The translations under genes were made by a program, and so were the position numbers. This document shows, one piece after another, positions 1 to 10,577 of a stretch of DNA of 64,000 bases. The DNA comes from Decorospora gaudefroyi (Eukaryota > Ascomycota > Dothideomycetes > Pleosporales > Pleosporaceae): contig ML975262.1 of the NCBI GenBank assembly GCA_010015605.1, forward strand, positions 1-64,000, read 5' to 3'. Below the pieces are notes generated by a model. That model saw only the letters and a program-made list of their open reading frames with translations, was not told where the DNA came from and did not search any database. The stretch's first letter is position 1. Each line of letters starts with the position of its first letter.

Positions 1-2996
1 GCGCTGCAGGTCAGCGCATGCTGGAGATAATCTATCTGATTTTACCCGCCCACCTCCCTTGAGACTACGGGCAGATTTGGCACAAAAAGGGGGGGAGAGG
101 GGGAACACTTAGGTTACTAGCGATTGTTTGTTTTTTGTTGTGTTTTTTGTAGATAGACTCGCAGGCAGAACCGCGCCTGGTATCCGAGCTTGATCAGATG
201 GCAAGCAATCTGGGGATAGGCCGTACAGCCTCACGATCGATGTCGTAAATCCCTCATTCAGCTAGCCTCTGGCTCACACATCAAGCCTCGGAGACCCAGC
301 TCGATTGAGACCTACGCCTCCAAATCAAGCAGTAAAATCATTGACCTTCACCATCTCATGCACGCGCTCGGGCCGTAGTAACGTAGATGCTTGTTTTATA
401 CCCCCTCCGTCTGTCATACCAAGTTTTCATACTGTCCGTCATTGCGGAACTTGATGAGCCGCAGGGACCATGGAAGAGCTGGGTCGCCACTCTTGATTAG
501 GCAAAAGGTGAGGACTTCACCACATACCTACAAAACTGGCTTCACCAGCATAACAAACCTATGCGGCAAGCGCTGGCAGGAACAAGCTATTGTTTTGCCG
601 TGCGGATTGTCGACGACACCTTGTTTTTCCTGGCGTGTAGGGAAGCATTGGTGTCTTGCTGGGTCAGGAAGGTCGAGAGATGAGAGTCGCAGATCTTGTC
701 TATGCCGTTGCCCCGCGGCAGCACCTCCAGCACACGAGAACACTCTAGTACAGACACGTGATGGCCGCCTTCATGCGGGTGTGAAAGCGATCAGAATTGA
801 CCAATGACAGAGGTATGCCGCGGCTGGCAGATGTCGTTATACGAGCCGCGCCTCCGTTCAAATCCGCAAGCCACGCAGCTGTGATGTGATGAATGAAAAA
901 TGGCTTTTTGGAAATCAGGCCACTTGCAACTTCTCAGCAAACCGTCGGCCAGGCATGCGGAGATCGTCCAGTGTTAGGAGTACGCGGTCCCGCAATGATT
1001 GCAGCTACCAATCGGGGATCCTGCCTCACCTTAGCGTGTCAACGGCACGCGCTTAGCCCGCGCCTGTTCTTTATAACTCCCACGTCTATCCAGATCCACT
1101 ACCCGTCGCCCGATATCGTCTTGGCCGCGGTGGTGTTCGTCACCAAGAGCCAAGATACTCGCCTGCCAGTCGTCATCAGGGTATAGGACTACCGCGTTTA
1201 CAGGTAGGTTGCCCCGCCAGACCTATCTTTGTGGGCGGTGAATTCATAGCAGCCTATGCTGCAGAGATAGTCTTGGAAAAGCGGCTTGCGTCTGCGTAGC
1301 CGGGTTTGGCGAGCACCTTCCACGCCTAGAGCCGGAGCTTGCGTTAACTATTCCGTGCCAAAATCATACCAAGGAAGGCCAGGTATCGGGTTGGGCAGCA
1401 TTGATCTCAGATCAATTTGGTTCACGATACGCCGATCGCTGGGTGACTCGGAATTATCTGTGGCGCGATTCAACGAACCCCCAAAACTGTGCCTCACTGC
1501 AACTCGTATCGAATCTTCCCCTCGATTTATCGTATGCACGATTGCGATGACCTTAACAATACGAGCAGCCTTGTGGTGATGCTACAACTAATCTTGCAAC
1601 ATTCATCAGCGAATCAATCAAGGACGACATCATAATGGCGGGGTCCACACAGCGACGACCCTCTTAATTTCACGGAAAGGGCTCTCCGCCACGGCAGGTA
1701 CTTGACGCCCACTGGTCGAGCACTCGCCAGTATACCAAGACACTGTTAATTCCGCGGCTATCTTCGCTGGCTAGAGCGCAGACGCAAATTTCCCGATACC
1801 CCGGTGAACTACCGGGTTCTCTGGTGTCATTCTGTTGCGCCACTTGATGTGAACGCCGAGCTGGACACCCATCATGAGTAGTGTGGGTTGGTTGCGACCA
1901 GGACATGTGCGAAAAAAACAGTCATCGGTCCAACTATCTCTTCTCCACACCCCTTTGGAGAGTAATCGTAAATAGTATGTATAGCTGCAGTGTAGAACTT
2001 TGAAACAACTGAACGCAGCATCAAAGAGCTTGGGTTGAGCACGGTTCACTCTTGAGTCGCCAAGCTTTATCTACTCTGAAGCTTCGGCCATGAAAAGTCC
2101 CTGCTGCGGCGGTAGTAAGCGGCTGCTAAGCCCAAGAGTTCTTTCTTTGTCACAGGCGCGTCTCTTGCATTCTTGTTATGCTCAGAACGGCCAGGCGCCT
2201 CATCCATGTTCAGACACCTGATGCCTAAGAATCAAGGCAGACGCCAGACAGCTGAATGGTTGCCCCACGCCGAACAACCTGTAACGGTTGGGGAGGTGCC
2301 GCGAAGCGAACATGTCACACACACATCGAGGCCCTGACCAGGCTGATCCACGTGGGCCACTTCAAGAATGGCCTACTTCTACTGGTTGGATGAGGCAAGG
2401 TATCTGCGAATATCTGCAAAGAGCCATACTTCGACCGATCAAAAGTATGCATTGAAATTGAGAAGCTCCTACAGGAGAATAGTTGTCCGAAGCATCACAA
2501 GTATCACAAAGTATCACAAAGTATCAAGGTGAATTTCGAAAAGTTCTATCTCCTACATCCCCCCACTGTCCAACAAAGCACGTTTCGCCTCCGACCTAAG
2601 ATGTGGACCACGCCTCAGATGAGCATGAGACCCATGTCAATCTGTGCCGCCCGTTGATTGTTCACGGCCAGGCTGTGCATGTGCATGCAAGCATGCCGGC
2701 CAGAGTCCTACGGCTAGGTCGCTTACATAGGTACCGAGCACTTGGTTCTGTGGCTGTATTCACCTATCGTTAGCATTTCTTAGTTTTCTAGTCTGAGCCT
2801 GTTTGTATGCACATGCTCCACGGAAGCTTGGGGGCGGGCACAGTCTCGCTACTGCATCTGATCTATATTAGATCGCTTCGTACCTGCCGGTGTAATGATC
2901 AGATTCAGATCGCACACACACGAACTTCACTCTAGGCCTTTGACTTCATTGCTCAGGTCTTTCTTCTACCTTTGGCTTTTTTTTCATCACACTCAA
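1..2996. other. gene-poor left flank
   Basis: I find no supported coding gene here. The open frames are short, have no recognisable domains, and do not join into a plausible spliced gene. The right end holds the promoter and 5' leader of the zinc-finger gene that follows; a pyrimidine-rich stretch around 2950-2990 precedes its leader intron. A short tandem repeat lies at 2493-2526. Confidence 0.6.
2493..2526. repeat. 10-bp tandem repeat, about 3.5 copies
   Basis: The unit GTATCACAAA is repeated head to tail, with a first imperfect copy (ATCACAA). The array is short and sits in non-coding DNA about 540 bp upstream of the zinc-finger start codon. It is most likely a minisatellite with no assigned role. 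Confidence 0.8.
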
Positions 2997-3049
2997 GTAC
3001 GTCTACCTGTTTGATAAACTCCGACGCCATCATTGCTAACAAACAGCAG
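2997..3049 (+). other. probable 5' UTR intron of the zinc-finger gene
   Basis: A GTACGT donor at 2997, a GCTAAC branch-like site at 3035-3040 and AACAG/CAG acceptors at 3046 or 3049 lie just before the ATG at 3066. This explains why the reading frame appears to extend upstream through a TTG codon at 3033: that stretch is probably intron. The acceptor choice (3046 or 3049) does not affect the protein. Confidence 0.6.
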
Positions 3050-3065
3050 ATCCATATCAGCAGTT

Positions 3066-4214
3066 ATGGAGCAACAACGCATCCATTCGTTCATCTCTAG
3101 TCCCTACCAATATGCTGTGGACTATTCCGGGCCTCAGGATCTGATCCGGTGCCATTCCCACGACGCATTTACTCCCGAGGGTAGTCATGAAGCTTTCGAT
3201 GTGACACTGCGCTATCGTGACTCCGGCCGCCAACCAGCGAACGCGCCAGCACTAAGTACTCCTCCGGAGGCCTTTGACCCCCGCATACTCGAAGGAGCTC
3301 ATTGCGGCAGCCCGCTGTCGACAAGCTCAACCATCAGTCAATCCGAGACTGTTCCTACGCCTCCATACATAGGGCTGCCGATGTATGACCCATATGCACA
3401 CATTTCAGATGCACCAATGTGTCATACCCCTTCGACGAGCGGAGCCGAGCAGATTTGGCAATCTAGCTACCCTGAAGCCAACCAGTGGGGTTCACCGTCA
3501 TACATATTTCCCGGTCACAGTGGTCCCTCCGACTACGTTCACATGCATCTGCAGCCTCTCCAAAACTTTGCGCCAGTTGTGACATCCTCTGGGTCTCAGT
3601 TCTCGGGCTTTGATACAACTTCCCAATACACTCAGGGTCGGACCAACCAGGCTGCAACCTCCAATCTCAAGGAAGACGACAGCGACGAAAAGGACTGTTG
3701 GGATGAGAGCGACTCTGACTCTGACGACTCAAGCTTTGATGGCTCCTCTCAGGGGTCATCGAGCTCAGCAAACAAAGGATGTTCCTCCCGCGCCAACGTC
3801 ATGAGACTCGGTCACTGGGGTACCCGTAACATCCCCACCATGCCGGTGGCGCGTGAGTATATTTGCGATCTGCAAGACGTCAAAAACCCGGATCAGCGAT
3901 GTCCTCTAAGATTCGTGCGACCAGAGCACTTCCGTCGACACCTCAAATCCGTTCACAGCGACTACAGGGGGTTTGTCTGCAAGATCCATGATTGCAAGAC
4001 ACCCTTCTCGAGGGGGGACAATCTGCGAGACCATTACTGGACGCATCTCAAGCGGCCGGGTGGTAGGATGGGAAAGAACAGCAAGATGGAATTTGCTCAG
4101 TTGAAAGCAATCCTCGGTCCCAAGGAGAAGGCGTTGGTACGACGACTAAAACACAAGCTGAAGGCACATATGAACAAGCAGGCACGGCAGCTCAAGGTCA
4201 AGTCGAAGTTGTGA
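3066..4214 (+). CDS. C2H2 zinc-finger transcription factor
   Basis: This is a single-exon protein of about 382 residues. Two C2H2-type fingers lie near the C-terminus. Finger 1 (about residues 264-295) has an unusually long gap between its two cysteines and a RPEHFRRHLKSVH helix. Finger 2 (about 303-327) has the core FSRGDNLRDHYWTH. The helix wording resembles the Msn2/FlbC/BrlA group of ascomycete stress and development regulators, but the family member cannot be fixed from sequence alone. The N-terminal 200 residues are Ser/Pro/Tyr-rich and look disordered. An acidic Asp/Ser block (about 200-235) could be an activation region, and the Lys/Arg-rich tail is likely a nuclear localisation signal. 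The ATG at 3066 is preferred because upstream sequence is probably a leader intron. Confidence 0.85.
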   Translation: MEQQRIHSFISSPYQYAVDYSGPQDLIRCHSHDAFTPEGSHEAFDVTLRYRDSGRQPANAPALSTPPEAFDPRILEGAHCGSPLSTSSTISQSETVPTPPYIGLPMYDPYAHISDAPMCHTPSTSGAEQIWQSSYPEANQWGSPSYIFPGHSGPSDYVHMHLQPLQNFAPVVTSSGSQFSGFDTTSQYTQGRTNQAATSNLKEDDSDEKDCWDESDSDSDDSSFDGSSQGSSSSANKGCSSRANVMRLGHWGTRNIPTMPVAREYICDLQDVKNPDQRCPLRFVRPEHFRRHLKSVHSDYRGFVCKIHDCKTPFSRGDNLRDHYWTHLKRPGGRMGKNSKMEFAQLKAILGPKEKALVRRLKHKLKAHMNKQARQLKVKSKL

Positions 4215-6093
4215 GTGAGCGTCATCTGGTCAATGACACTCGCATGGGGGTGTAGTGTAGCAGAGACTCTTTTCGGTTTCGTAGATTTATTTGGCACTGT
4301 TCTCTAGTTACATGACAATAAAAGTTTCAACCAAACTGTCTTTTTGAGGCCACTATGGATATCCTGATGTCCACACCTGAGAGCAGAATCAACCACGCGT
4401 GAAGCTCCTCCCCAGATCAAGATCAAGATCAGCTACGGTGAACTTCGAAACCTCACATTCACATGTGCCGACCATCTGCAGCACGCTGCGAGAAGGATTT
4501 CAACACCTACAAGGAGTCCTAACTTGCCCTGATCCACCGACCCCTGACTGCGAAATGCACCTTCAACAGAGCATTTCCATCCATCCTGCACTACATGATT
4601 CAGAAGCCATGTTCATTATACACGCTAAGCTCGGGTCCTGACCACCTTCCACCACATCGAAGCATGCACGGAAGGCACTCCACATCGGTCAGAGGACCAA
4701 AAAGCAACCAATCACTCGCGGGACTACCTATTGGTGGACAAACCACATGCACTGTATACAAGCCACCACGAGCTCAGCTGCAGGTGCGAAAACGGCTAAC
4801 GCCCAGCCTACTAATCTCTATGGGAACAGCATGCATTGGCGTTAGGACGTTATTCCAGTTGGGCACCGTGGCGAAGGCGGAACTGGACCTGACCTAACCT
4901 TGCAACGCTGCATGTGTCAAAGCTTGGGAAAGACAGATGCAAATGCAGGTTCTGAGCAAACATCCCCCACGCACTGACCGCCGCTCCAGATCGTCTATTA
5001 GTGAAATGATGGTGAACGACGCCCGTGGTGGATGGCAAAGAAAAAGATGCATGCGGGTCGGCATAATTCTTGGTGAGCTAGGTCTTCGAGTTGACTGTTG
5101 TAGGCATGATTGCGAACGGGGTATGCTTGCGGAGGCGCGGCTGCGGGTGAGTGCTCTAGTCTTTCAAGCGCAGTAGTCTTTGTCCTTGGCCGATAATCGG
5201 ATCAGCGATCAAGGCCATGTGGTTGCCGCGGCACGCACGGTACGGTTCGTACCGACCCACCCTATCACTCAATTCACACGCATCGGTCTGCATGTTCTTC
5301 AATAATAGGACGAATTCGGCTACCGCGGCGACGTGAAGTGGCTGCATATAAGATGCTGTGTCAAGCGCAAGCTCATTTGGGCCTGCATCTCAGCTGGTGC
5401 TGCAACGTCACCAGAAGCCACACACTGCAAAGACATCTTTGTTTGGTCTAGTTGCATACCTTGGACACTTGCTATGATCACTACGTAGGTAGACCTGCAA
5501 CAAGACTAAATGAACAGTTTCCGATCGCCTGGGCGAGTCTTTACTCTCCGAAATCGAGACGGCTATCAAGCAAGTTCTTCTTGGGTCTAGCGACATCAAG
5601 AACTCGGCTGCACATGCATAACTTGCGTCTAAATGCTTAACATGGAAACAATCTTCAGTGTAACCATCATACCTTCCCAAAGCAATCCAACCGCATCCGC
5701 GGCTTTTTTGACGTCAATTGATTCGCTTCCCCATACTCATCCTGGCGTGGCAGCAATATCCAGCACGTGGCGATTGATTGTAGCAACCAGCAACCCCCAG
5801 GCAGTGCCCTTACCTACCCGTTCACAGCTCAGTCCGGGTACGGAAGCCGATAGCATGTATGCATATCGAATCTGGGAGTCGGCTGGAAGTGAACAGTGCG
5901 ACGCACATGGTGGCATAGCTCCGCAACACGCAACCCATTCCGTGGAAGAATAACAATCGTATACGGTATTCAGTCATGATTGGCATCGGGCCCACCCTTC
6001 ACTTGTTTCTCGACTGAGCTCCAGATATGCGCTGAACGGTGATGGCCACTTGCGCACGTCCGACCGCTCATCTATAGATACCTTGCCACATGG

Positions 6094-6247
6094 ATCGCAT
6101 CGCATCGAATCGAATCGATCGAATCGTATGTATGTATACAGGAACGCCACGTTGGAGGCAGTAGTGTATTGCATGCGCGCTGCATCTGTGCCTCAACCTA
6201 ACAGTAACTCCCAACACACGCCATCGAATCGAATCGTGAGTGAATCG
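6094..6247. repeat. ATCGA-type short repeats, two clusters
   Basis: Overlapping 5-bp units of the form ATCGA/ATCGC are reiterated at 6094-6126 and again at 6225-6247, separated by about 100 bp of non-repetitive DNA. They are non-coding and resemble microsatellite expansions. Confidence 0.7.
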
Positions 6248-6837
6248 AAGCCTGCATCGTGCCACTCCACACGTATCGGTCAGTACTGCACACGCAGTTT
6301 CCGCACATACATGCTGTGCGACCTTGTGTCGCTCCTCGATTGAATCAAAGGTCAAGACTTTCACCGCACCGCACCCTGCATTGTTTTGTCCGCAGATAGG
6401 CCTGCCCCCTTTTCTTGCTTTTTTTCTTTCTCACGATACGCTGCGTCTATTGCGCGTGGAAGAAATAATAAAAAATAAACTTATGCAGGTCGGAGGACTA
6501 TGGCTTGCATACAGCAGGCACCGCATGACGAGGCTAGTACAGTAGCTCGGCGAGGTCGTGGGTGCTGGACGGACGCATCTCTGACGCAAGCGTGAAGGCC
6601 CTTGCGTAGACGTTGGGAGGGCGGAAGAATTGTGTAACGGCCCGAACGGTAGCTTATCGAATGCGGATGTAGGTCTTCACCATTGATGTTGCTTTTTAGG
6701 CCAGCGCTTTGTGCTTTCGAGCGTTGCTGTTACTCTACGCGAGACACTGGGTTGGGCCGGGTGATGTTAGGTAGGCTCAGCACCCGTCACACTGACGTTC
6801 ACCGTTGGATTTCCACCCCCGTGTCTGCATACGTATC

Positions 6838-6886
6838 ATGCATGCATGCGGCATATGGCATGCGGCATATGGCATGCGGCATGCGG
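6838..6886. repeat. 14-bp tandem repeat with palindromic core
   Basis: The unit GCATATGGCATGCG is repeated about twice with partial copies on both sides. Each unit contains the self-complementary hexamers CATATG and GCATGC, so the array could extrude short hairpins. No gene is nearby and no function is assigned. Confidence 0.75.
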
Positions 6887-7991
6887 ACTCCGCCTCCATA
6901 CCATAGCCCAGCAACCCTGCCACACACCACCACTCCAACCCTCACTCACTGCGCCAGAAAGTGCTATTCTTACCACTACTAACTCAAACTATTGCTCAGC
7001 AAGTACACATCTGCAGTTGGGGTCCATTTTCACGTTTCACACTACTTGCTAGTTTAATGGTTCACTTCGAGGTCGCACAACACGTGAATGGCGTGGAGGT
7101 GGGGGCTTGAAAGCCGTTTTTGAAGGACTTTGACTTCTTTTTTGAGATACTGGGTAGTCTGCCTTGCGTTCTTCTTTGCCGCTGGCTCACTTGCGTGTGG
7201 ACGTGTTGCGAAGAGGTGTGGGTGTTGGCGTGGTACTGGAATAGACTGAGTGGTGTGTTGGTTTTCGTTCTTGGGTACTTTCGAGTCATTGCTGGCGAGG
7301 TGGTATTGAGGAGGAAGTAGAGGATGCCAGGTAGAAAAACTTGATCATGAGTTAATGCCCTGCGTCCATATTATCCTGTCGAACCTCCCCCAACCTCATT
7401 TGATATTTGTAAAGAGTCCTTGTCTGCTGAGACGACCGTCGGATCCTTCGAACATCTCGATTCAAAAAGTTGTAAGCTAAAAAATTAAGAAATGTAGCGC
7501 ACTCTTGGTCTTTATTCGCTCTCTCACAACGTTGGGTGAATAGCTTAAGAAGAAAAAACCCCGCAGGTACTGGAGATAAGCCTAGGACTTCTTAGGCTTG
7601 TTCAGATCCTAAGGAGAAACTTCTCACGATATTATGTGTGTAATGAATGAATATGTTCGTTTTAGTGTTGGGTCGTGATGTTATAGAGGGGTAAAAAATG
7701 CCTACTTATCTACCTCTCGTTGTCCAGGCTTTGAAGAGCGGTGGATATAAGATAGCTAATGCGATAGTTGCTGTTGGATTGGAAGTTTTGATGGGTGATG
7801 TTCCTTTTCGAACGTTGCTTCAACTTTTCGCTTGTAAAAGTCATCTACGTAGGCTGTCTTTGTATCAGGATTTGAGAACTCATTGTACCCGGCGAACTGG
7901 CGTGTATATTTGAAGAATAAGGTTCTCACACCCGATGGCTACGTATAAACTCGTCCCTGCAATAGATTATAGAGGTTCAAGTACCAAAAGT

Positions 7992-8876
7992 CTACCATCT
8001 TCCTCTTCCTCTGCCGCGGTCACGCCAATCGTCTCCGCCTCCGCCTCGTCCTCGTCCTCGTCCTTCCCTGCCAAAGCCCGGATCTCGGTCTGGCGGCGCC
8101 TCGCCTCTCCTCCACTCGCCAAATGGTACACCTCCCCCACTCAGTCTCCGGTCGTCGAACCTGCCGCCTCCACCTCCTCTCCCGCCTCTGCCATAGCCGC
8201 CATAGTCTCCCCGGCCGCCGTAGTCTCCTCGGCCGCCGAAGCCGTTCTCCCTCCCTCGGCCACCATAGGGTCCATGAGGCGGTGCTCTGCCTGGGCCAGA
8301 GAGAGGGGGAGGCGCAGGGGGTACACTGCCGTCGGGTCCGGGTGGCAGAATGGCGCAGGCGATGTAGTCGCCTACCAGGAACTTTACGTCGGCGAGCGTT
8401 CTGTCCGGGTCGCCATCGAGCTGTTTCAGCGCGTCGGCTATACTTGCTCCCTGTGTGCCCTCCATATCGCTACCTTCGTCTCCTGATCGCGCGCCTACAA
8501 TGACGGAGCCTATGTCTCGCGAAATGAAGCGCCCGGGTACACCCGGTCGGTTGGCGCCTTGTATGTCGGGGTATACGAGCCGGAATGCGATTCGCGATCC
8601 CGTATATGGTTGGCGTAGGAGCGTGGGTACTGCGCTGAGGAGTAATTGGCATAGCTCGCGCAAACTGCACGTCGGCCATGTGTAGATTTGGACGTTCGTG
8701 GGAAGACGGGGAAGCGTCGGGTCGAATTCGTCGAGTCTTGGAGTGGTTAGTATGATGATGGCGTGAGCGGCAGCATGAGATAGGTACCTATGGAAGGAGC
8801 CCTGTTTGAAGAAGAGGCGCAAGAGGAATGGCGTTGTTGTTTGTCGGTCAATCTTCGCTGGGGCTGGTGAAGCCAT
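7992..8876 (-). CDS. SAP18: SAP18 family protein with Gly/Arg-rich tail
   Basis: This is a homologue of Sin3-associated polypeptide 18, a ubiquitin-fold protein of the Sin3/HDAC corepressor and the ASAP splicing-associated complex. Family hallmarks are KIDRQTTTPFLLRLF near the N-terminus, DEF after the first strand, VQIYTWPTCSLREL, FRLVYPDIQ and a terminal VGDYIACAILPP strand. The last 80-90 residues are a Gly/Arg/Asp low-complexity tail with many RGG/GRG steps, as in RNA-binding proteins. A 51 bp intron at 8737-8787 (GTACCT..ACTAAC..AAG) is in frame and stop-free. Removing it joins FHR directly to LDEF, matching the family. The spliced product is 277 residues. The ATG at 8876 is chosen because the conserved region begins eight residues later. 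It diverges from PRP18. Confidence 0.9.
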   Translation of the reverse strand: MASPAPAKIDRQTTTPFLLRLFFKQGSFHRYLSHAAAHAIIILTTPRLDEFDPTLPRLPTNVQIYTWPTCSLRELCQLLLSAVPTLLRQPYTGSRIAFRLVYPDIQGANRPGVPGRFISRDIGSVIVGARSGDEGSDMEGTQGASIADALKQLDGDPDRTLADVKFLVGDYIACAILPPGPDGSVPPAPPPLSGPGRAPPHGPYGGRGRENGFGGRGDYGGRGDYGGYGRGGRGGGGGRFDDRRLSGGGVPFGEWRRGEAPPDRDPGFGREGRGRGRGGGGDDWRDRGRGRGRW

Positions 8877-9158
8877 ATTATTGAGGGCTGAACTTGTTGA
8901 TAACGCCGGATACACCGGTGGTTTGCAATATGAAAATTATGCGAGAATTAGACAGGCAAGTTTTTGCACAAGTTGAGATTTCACGTCAGGCGCAATAATG
9001 CGAGTGAAGTCGGAGAGTTTCCACGATACAGGTACGCGACGCGGAGAGCTTCCACTAGCGTCCTTGGCAAAGCTACCCTGTCGGACAGTGAATGTTGTTG
9101 CATATCCCCCCTACACCCCGAGTTACCGTTTATTCCGAAGATAAGCCCAAGTGACGCC
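8877..9158. promoter_or_regulatory. bidirectional promoter, SAP18-like / PRP18
   Basis: The 282 bp between the two divergent start codons must hold both promoters and both 5' leaders. I see no clear TATA box. The shared spacer suggests the two nuclear RNA/chromatin genes could be co-expressed, which is inference from layout only. Confidence 0.5.
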
Positions 9159-10247
9159 ATGGATTTCGCAAAGCTCATGTCCGCGCACATCAAAAAGGGC
9201 AAAGAAACAGCCTCGCCTGCCGAATCCACAGAGAAGAAATACCTCAAGCGCAGCGAAATCGAAGCCCAACGACAGGCCGCGTACGCCGCCGAACAGGAAG
9301 CTGCAGAAAGGGCGCGACGAGAGCGACTGGAGCGGAAGCGCAAGGCCGAGGAAGATGAGGCAGAAAGAGAAGCCGAGCGGCAGGAGAAGCGGATGCGCAT
9401 GGCCGAAGAGTCGAGGCGCATGCGAGAGGAGGAGGAAGAGGCCGAGGAGAGGAAAAGGCGGAAGCGATTAGGCCTACCCGACCTACCCCCAAAGAAGAAA
9501 GATGGCGAAGACGAAGGCACGCCAGTACCAGAGGATGAGGACATGGACAACGAAGAGCTGGTCGCAAAGCTCCGTGCCCTCGACGAACCAGCCCGCTTGT
9601 TCGGCGAAACACACAAGCAACGGCTCAAACGATACAAGAAGCGCGTGGGCGCCGATACCCTAGCCGCCATAATGACCGACGGCCCAATACCCACAACCCT
9701 GCACCTAGTACCAGAAAAGGACATGAAGGTGTCGCTCAAAGTACCAAAAGAAAAGCAGGCCCGCGAGTTCCTCTTCCGACAACTAGCAAGCTACTTCACC
9801 ATGGTGCTCAAAGAATGGGACCTCACCCTCGCTCGCCGCGACCCCGAGGTAAGAGAATCCTACCAAGGCAAACAAGCCTACGCCGCCATGGTGCAAGCGC
9901 GCGAGAACATGCGGCCCCTCTTCAAGAAGCTAGAAAAGTTCGATCTACCGGACAGCATCGTTGAACCCGTTGTCGAAATCGTGCACGCGGCCCAAGAGCG
10001 GCGCTACGTAGATGCCAACGATGGATACTTGCGACTCAGCATTGGCAAGGCGGCGTGGCCGATTGGTGTCACCATGGTGGGAATCCACGAGCGGAGTGCG
10101 CGGGAGAAGTTGCATGAGAGCGATAAGAATGCAGCGCATATTATGAGCGATGAGATGACGAGAAAATATTTGCAGAGTATTAAGCGGTGTTTGAGTTTTG
10201 CGCAGACGAGGTGGCCGCCTGAGGATCAGATGCAGCTTATGGGTTGA
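9159..10247 (+). CDS. prp18: pre-mRNA-splicing factor 18
   Basis: A 362-residue intronless protein. Prp18 acts with Slu7 in the second catalytic step of splicing, stabilising exon docking in the U5 snRNP. The N-terminal third is a highly charged Glu/Arg coiled coil (about 30-110). A splicing-factor motif, EPARLFGETHKQRLKRY (about 140-158), is the short Prp4/Prp18-type SFM signature. The C-terminal Prp18 domain (about 190-355) includes FLFRQLASYF, the conserved loop region around LRLSIGKAAWPIGVTMVGIH, and the terminal KYLQSIKRCLSFAQ helix. The ATG at 9159 is preferred over an upstream in-frame TTG at 8964 because the conserved MDFAKLM start aligns with the family and the upstream frame reads as leader. 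Confidence 0.93.
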   Translation: MDFAKLMSAHIKKGKETASPAESTEKKYLKRSEIEAQRQAAYAAEQEAAERARRERLERKRKAEEDEAEREAERQEKRMRMAEESRRMREEEEEAEERKRRKRLGLPDLPPKKKDGEDEGTPVPEDEDMDNEELVAKLRALDEPARLFGETHKQRLKRYKKRVGADTLAAIMTDGPIPTTLHLVPEKDMKVSLKVPKEKQAREFLFRQLASYFTMVLKEWDLTLARRDPEVRESYQGKQAYAAMVQARENMRPLFKKLEKFDLPDSIVEPVVEIVHAAQERRYVDANDGYLRLSIGKAAWPIGVTMVGIHERSAREKLHESDKNAAHIMSDEMTRKYLQSIKRCLSFAQTRWPPEDQMQLMG

Positions 10248-10577
10248 GTACCGGTAAGAGGAATGCAATTCGTCATGCCCGAAACGTTTGCAGAAGATAG
10301 TACAGATGAGATGCCATGAGTGAATGTATTCGCCCGGAGATAGCTACTTAGCTATCGTCTCTACATTGTTGCACAAAGTACGCGCATGTTCGGAGTAGAT
10401 TATGTGGTCATCGCTCCTTCCCCAAACGCGTGTGCACGTGCGGGGCAAATACCTACAGAGCTTGACCTCATCCATCCGCCGACATGTTGCGCCTGCACCA
10501 CCAACAATCAACCTCACTTCGTTTTCCAGTGACCAGATCATATCTCACCATTCTCGTTTCACGGTGTGACTGGCGCT
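10248..10577. other. intergenic, PRP18 to DML1
   Basis: 330 bp holding the PRP18 3' end and the DML1 promoter. A short inverted repeat around TAGCTACTTAGCTA (about 10340) is visible. No coding signal. Confidence 0.5.

Larger units (their letters stand above)
4215..7991. other. long intergenic region, no supported gene
   Basis: About 3.8 kb between the zinc-finger gene and the 3' end of the SAP18-like gene. Open frames are short and compositionally random on both strands, and no domain or convincing exon chain is visible. It contains two simple-repeat clusters (6094-6247 and 6838-6886) and several AT-rich runs. A small unrecognised or non-coding transcript cannot be excluded. Confidence 0.55.

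Noticed and set aside
391..807. 138-codon frame in the left flank
   Set aside because: No domain, no splice partners, composition as random sequence.
7935..8486. Long plus-strand frame opposite the SAP18-like gene
   Set aside because: It is the mirror of the Gly/Arg-rich coding tail; its Ser/Ala-rich content follows from the opposite strand.
8981..9739. 252-codon minus-strand frame opposite PRP18
   Set aside because: Antisense shadow of the Glu/Arg-rich region, giving a Ser-rich artefact.
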